DNA from: an uncultured Roseiflexaceae bacterium
Lineage (GTDB): Bacteria; Chloroflexota; Chloroflexia; Chloroflexales; Roseiflexaceae
Assembly: GCA_937974195.1 (NCBI GenBank)
Contig: CALJIC010000278.1
Location: 1 to 8,719 of the forward strand
DNA length: 8,719 nt
Reading direction: 5' to 3'
A program made the position numbers and the translations under genes. Below are positions 5,760-8,719 of this stretch, in pieces. The notes below the pieces were generated by a model, which was not told the DNA's origin, searched no databases, and saw nothing but the letters and a program-made list of their open reading frames with translations. Every line of letters begins with the position of its first letter. Within the stretch, counting starts at the first letter, position 1.

Positions 5760-8006
5760 ATGCAGCGAGACGAGCCTATCGCCACCGATCTGCCCGCCGA
5801 CCGGCGGGGCGCCGCGCGCCGTCGTCTCCCGCGCTGGCTGCGGCGGGCGCTCCCCGGTGCGCTGGCGGCGCTGCTCTTCGGCGCGCTCGCCCTCGGGGGC
5901 GGCGTGCTCGGCGCTGCGGCCGGGCCGCTCCAGGGCCTGCTCGCCCTGGCCCTCGCCGCCGCCGTCGCAGCGCAGCCCAGCGCGCGCCCGGCTCTCCGCC
6001 GCCTCGCAGCGTGGCCCGAGCTGCCCCACGCCGCGCTCGTCCTCGCCGTGACGCTGCTGGCGCTGTTCCTGCGCACGTGGGGGCTGCGCTTCGGCCTGCC
6101 GTACCTGGACCACCCCGACGAGTGGGCGGTGGCCGATGAGGCGGTGCGGATGCTGCAGACCGGCGACTACCGGCCGGTCAAGTGGGACTACCCGACGCTC
6201 GTGATCTACCTGCAGGTCGGCGTGGCGGCGGCGCACTTCCTGTGGGGCGCCGGGGCCGGCCTGTACCGCGATCTGTCCGACCTCAGCCCGGAGCACTACT
6301 ACGTCTGGATGCGCGCCCTCACCGCGGCGCTCGGCACCGGCGGCGTGCTGCTCACCTACGCCATCGGCCGGATGCTCTACGGGCGGGCCGCGGGCCTGGC
6401 CGCCGCGGCCCTGCTGGCGGTGCTGCCCGTCGCGGCCGGCGACTCGCACTATGTGACGACCGACACGCCGGCGATGTTCTTCGCGCTGCTGGCGTTCCTG
6501 CTCATCGCGCGCCTGGGGCTGGGGGCGGAGCAGCCGGCGGCCGGCGACGGCTCTCCGGCTGGCGGCCGGTGGCCGCTGTACGCCGGGGCGCTGCTGGCCG
6601 GGCTGGCGACCGGGCTGGCGGCGGCGGCGAAGTACACCGTCGCGGTGCTCGTGGCGCCGCTGGCGCTGGCGGTGGTGTTTGCGGCCCGGCGGTGGGCGGA
6701 CGGGCAGGAAGTCTCGCCCGCTCGCGTGAGCTGGCTCGGCCTCGGCGCTGTCGCCGGGCTGTGGTCGGCGCTCGGCGTGGCGATCGGCTTCACCCTCGGG
6801 GTGCCGCTGTGGCTGGCGGAGCTGCGCGGCCTGCTCGACGGGCTGGCCTCGATCGTGGTCCACTACCGCTTCACCGGGCACCCCGGCGCCGAGTCATCCC
6901 GCCCGGCGCTGTTCTACTGGGGCGCGCTGGTGAACGAGGGGCTGCTGCCGGCGCTGGCGATGCTGGGCGGGCTGGTGCTGGCCTTCGTGCGGCGCACCAA
7001 GGCCGACGTGCTGGTGCTGGCGTTCGTCGTGCCGGCGGTGCTGCAGCTCACCGGCGTGAAGGTGGTGTTCTTCCGCAACGCGGTGCCGCTGCTGCCGTTC
7101 CTGTGCATCCTGGCGGGCGCGGCGCTCGTGGCGGCCCTCGGCCTGAGGCGAGCGGGGCCCGCCCAGAGCGACGGGGCCGCCGGCCGCTGGTCGCGCATCC
7201 GGGGCCGCGCCGGGCTGCTCGCGGCCGCGGTGGCGCTCATCGCCGCCCAGCCCCTGGCGAAGGCGCTGCACGACGAGCTGCTGCGCGCCCGGCCCACAAC
7301 GCGCGTGCTGGCGACCGAGTGGGTGGAGCGCAACGCGCCGGACGGGGCGCGCATCTGGCTGGAGGACGGCACGCTGATCCTCTCCGGGCGCCTGCGCGTG
7401 CTGGGCGGCGCGCCGGTGACCACGCACGACCCGGCCTGGTACCGCGAGAACGGCTTCTCCTTCCTGGTGGCGAACCTCGATCGGGACGACAAGGACCGGG
7501 CGCGGCTGGCGGAGCTCGGCGAGCCGCTGGTGCGCTTCGAGCGCGGCGGCGAGCGCCACGGCCCGACGCTGGCGATCTACGGCACGAGCGCGGGCGATGT
7601 GGCGCAGGAGCCGCGCACGCGCCTGGGGGCCACGCTGGGCAGCGGGGCGCTCGCCCTGGAGGGCTACCGCCACCCGGGCGAGGTGCGCGCCGGCGAGGTG
7701 CTGCCGCTGGCGCTGTACTGGCAGCCCGCGCGCCCGCTGCCGCAGGACTACGTCGTGTACGTGCACCTGGTGGACGCCAATGGCGCCAAGGTGGCCCAGC
7801 GCGACACGCAGCCGCTCGAGGGCAGCTTCCCGACCAGCCGCTGGCAGCCGGGGGCGCTGATCCGCGACGACCAGGACCTGCCGGTGCCGGCCGATGTGCC
7901 GCCCGGGACCTACCGGCTGCTGGTGGGCATGTACGACGGGGCGACGCTGGCGGCGATCAACGACGCGGGGCCGATCGACCTGGGCGAGGTGGTCGTGACG
8001 CGCTAG
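5760..8006 (+). CDS. Multi-pass membrane glycosyltransferase, PMT/ArnT (GT39) type, with a C-terminal beta-sandwich-like domain
   Basis: 748-residue integral membrane protein, probably transferring a sugar from a polyprenyl-phosphate donor to an unknown acceptor at the outer face of the membrane. After a basic N terminus there are two hydrophobic segments (about residues 33-52 and 57-72), then the usual first GT39 helix (91-106) and the loop HPDEWAVADEA with the conserved Asp-Glu pair at D120-E121, the catalytic-type motif of the PMT/ArnT superfamily. Further membrane helices occupy roughly 185-250, 270-310, 325-350, 385-460 and 483-500. The extracytoplasmic part (about 510-748) ends in a probable beta-sandwich from residue 619, with GEVLPLALYW, YVVYVHLVD and PPGTYRLLVGMYD; this tail is common in Chloroflexota GT39 proteins, as I recall. 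Alternative reading frames over it are open because of GC content. ATG 5760 appears leaderless. The exact donor and acceptor cannot be inferred. Confidence 0.9.
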   Translation: MQRDEPIATDLPADRRGAARRRLPRWLRRALPGALAALLFGALALGGGVLGAAAGPLQGLLALALAAAVAAQPSARPALRRLAAWPELPHAALVLAVTLLALFLRTWGLRFGLPYLDHPDEWAVADEAVRMLQTGDYRPVKWDYPTLVIYLQVGVAAAHFLWGAGAGLYRDLSDLSPEHYYVWMRALTAALGTGGVLLTYAIGRMLYGRAAGLAAAALLAVLPVAAGDSHYVTTDTPAMFFALLAFLLIARLGLGAEQPAAGDGSPAGGRWPLYAGALLAGLATGLAAAAKYTVAVLVAPLALAVVFAARRWADGQEVSPARVSWLGLGAVAGLWSALGVAIGFTLGVPLWLAELRGLLDGLASIVVHYRFTGHPGAESSRPALFYWGALVNEGLLPALAMLGGLVLAFVRRTKADVLVLAFVVPAVLQLTGVKVVFFRNAVPLLPFLCILAGAALVAALGLRRAGPAQSDGAAGRWSRIRGRAGLLAAAVALIAAQPLAKALHDELLRARPTTRVLATEWVERNAPDGARIWLEDGTLILSGRLRVLGGAPVTTHDPAWYRENGFSFLVANLDRDDKDRARLAELGEPLVRFERGGERHGPTLAIYGTSAGDVAQEPRTRLGATLGSGALALEGYRHPGEVRAGEVLPLALYWQPARPLPQDYVVYVHLVDANGAKVAQRDTQPLEGSFPTSRWQPGALIRDDQDLPVPADVPPGTYRLLVGMYDGATLAAINDAGPIDLGEVVVTR

Positions 8007-8010
8007 GGGC

Positions 8011-8577
8011 TTAGCCGAGCGCGACGGACAGCCCCGTGCGGGCGATCAGGTCCGGGTAGTTCTTCTGCAGGGCGCGCCAGCAGGCGTGCAGGTCCACATA
8101 CTGCTGCAGCATCTGGAACACCAGCAGGTCCATCGCCGAGCTCTCGATCCAATCGATGTCCTTGGTGTAGCCGAGGATCATGTTGACGCCCGTGCTCTCG
8201 ACGAAGTCCGCGAGGCGCTGGGCGCTCACGCGCAGCGTGCTGCAGCACCCGAAGTGGATGATCCTGCCGCTGAAGCGCTCGCCCATGTACTCGCTCAGCG
8301 TCTCGAGCGAGATGCTGGTGTCATCCGCGAGATAGAGCTCGCCCGGCCCGCCGTGGAAGGCGAGGTACAGGATGCCGTAGCTCCGCCGTTTGGCGAGCAT
8401 CTTCAGGTTGTAGATGAACTCCGGCTCGGTGTTGCAGGTGAGGTGGGCGAGCTTGACATCCTGGACGTTGGCGAACACGTCGAGGATCGGGTAGACGCTC
8501 CAGCGGTCCTCCAGGTCGTTGTTCCAGAGCGACTCCAGGCAGGCGATGTTCTTGGTGTAGCTGGCGGCGCGGGACAT
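8011..8577 (-). CDS. Stand-alone caspase/CHAT-like protein (possibly DUF6642), putative His-Cys peptidase
   Basis: 188-residue soluble protein, no signal peptide or membrane segment. The central part has the two motifs of caspase-fold (clan CD) peptidases: a hydrophobic strand ending in His-Gly, ILYLAFHGGPGELYL, with H75, and a second strand followed by cysteines, RIIHFGCCSTL, with C111 and C112. After it comes MILGYTKDIDW (residues 133-143) and a helix, as in CHAT domains. The N-terminal part (CLESLWNNDLEDRWSVYPIL) resembles, from memory, the DUF6642 family of unknown function. It is smaller than most CHAT domains and has no fused sensor. The start is ATG 8577, with AGGGGAGG (8592-8585) 7 bases upstream; the frame is open to 8697, but that part looks non-coding. 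Nothing follows it, so it is a single-gene unit converging on the glycosyltransferase with 4 bases between stops. Proteolytic activity is an inference. Confidence 0.85.
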   Translation of the reverse strand: MSRAASYTKNIACLESLWNNDLEDRWSVYPILDVFANVQDVKLAHLTCNTEPEFIYNLKMLAKRRSYGILYLAFHGGPGELYLADDTSISLETLSEYMGERFSGRIIHFGCCSTLRVSAQRLADFVESTGVNMILGYTKDIDWIESSAMDLLVFQMLQQYVDLHACWRALQKNYPDLIARTGLSVALG

Positions 8578-8584
8578 GTGCGTG

Positions 8585-8592
8585 CCTCCCCT
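8585..8592 (-). promoter_or_regulatory. Strong ribosome binding site of the CHAT-like gene
   Basis: AGGGGAGG on the minus strand, 7 bases before the ATG at 8577. It is among the best Shine-Dalgarno sequences in the window and fixes the start of the 188-residue protein. Confidence 0.85.
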
Positions 8593-8618
8593 GCGGCGAT
8601 GATGCTCTCCTGGGCCGC

Positions 8619-8624
8619 AGTATA
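8619..8624 (-). promoter_or_regulatory. Probable -10 box for the CHAT-like gene
   Basis: TATACT on the minus strand (8624-8619), in a very GC-rich setting, about 42 bases before the ATG. The -35 region is poor (CCGCTG or CGCTGT at 16-17 bases), and TG lies one base off the extended -10 position. A start near 8612 would give a leader of about 35 bases containing the ribosome site. Confidence 0.4.
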
Positions 8625-8650
8625 CACAGCGGCGAGCACCACAGCGGAAA

Positions 8651-8669
8651 CGCGCCGGGACTCGGCGCG
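8651..8669. repeat. Perfect 7-bp inverted repeat upstream of the CHAT-like gene
   Basis: CGCGCCG (8651-8657) and CGGCGCG (8663-8669) flank the 5-base loop GGACT. No T tract follows on either strand, so it is a poor terminator. It lies just upstream of the probable promoter at 8619-8624 and could be a protein-binding site, or simply chance in GC-rich DNA. The rest of 8578-8719 holds the promoter and ribosome site of the CHAT-like gene and no other gene I can support. Confidence 0.35.
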
Positions 8670-8719
8670 GCCCCACAGGGGTACGGAGTCGCGACACGCT
8701 GGACGGGCGTAGGTTGGAG

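Noticed and set aside
4707..6881. Minus-strand open frame of 724 codons that would fuse the DUF4260-type protein to a long N-terminal part
   Set aside because: The upstream portion is antisense to the glycosyltransferase and out of frame with the yigZ-like gene. The ribosome site and homology place the start at 5075.
6182..8014. Plus-strand open frame of 610 codons in another frame of the glycosyltransferase
   Set aside because: Composition is Gly/Ala/Arg repeats without motifs; the 5760-8006 frame has the membrane helices and catalytic loop.
1..8719. CRISPR arrays, insertion sequences, tRNA or rRNA genes
   Set aside because: No regularly spaced repeats, transposase motifs, terminal inverted repeats around genes, or tRNA/rRNA signatures were seen on either strand.

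Overview
This is a GC-rich (roughly 70% by eye), gene-dense bacterial window with seven well-supported protein genes and one partial gene. The best taxonomic guess is Chloroflexota. It rests on the family 39 glycosyltransferase with a C-terminal beta-sandwich tail, the association of families, and the overall GC. There is no rRNA or marker gene to prove it, so it remains an inference.

Region 1 (1-3346) holds peptide-type ABC transporter ATPases. The window opens inside an OppF/DppF-type ATPase (1-851), followed by a strong hairpin terminator (880-921). A promoter (929-956) then starts a second unit, an OppD/DppD-type ATPase (1060-2085) and an OppF/DppF-type ATPase (2255-3346), separated by an unusually long 169-base spacer. 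No permease or solute-binding gene is visible. All three ATPases end in the same C-x5-C-x6/7-C-x17-C pattern, known in Dpp ATPases as the ligands of a [4Fe-4S] cluster.

Region 2 (3347-4699) is a cysteine desulfurase gene of the NifS/IscS type, preceded by a promoter and a roughly 144-base structured leader. The leader begins with a terminator-like hairpin only a couple of bases after the predicted transcription start, and its 5' arm can pair instead with a segment further downstream. This is the most interesting non-coding signal here.

Region 3 (4707-5759) is on the minus strand: a YigZ/IMPACT-family gene and a small membrane protein of the DUF4260 type, coupled by a GTGA stop/start overlap. 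A divergent promoter region (5690-5759) separates them from the next plus-strand gene.

Region 4 (5760-8006) is a 748-residue multi-pass membrane glycosyltransferase of the PMT/ArnT (GT39) type. Its TATAAT box sits so close to the ATG that the message is probably leaderless.

Region 5 (8011-8577, minus strand) is a 188-residue protein with a caspase/CHAT-like His-Cys dyad, as a single-gene unit with its own near-perfect ribosome binding site. Its job is unknown.

The gene pairs 3533-4699 / 4707-5075 and 5760-8006 / 8011-8577 converge with only 7 and 4 bases between stops. No non-coding stretch exceeds 300 bases; the longest are 852-1059 and 3347-3532, both described below. Apart from possible iron-sulfur supply from the desulfurase to the ATPases, I see no evidence that the genes form one pathway.
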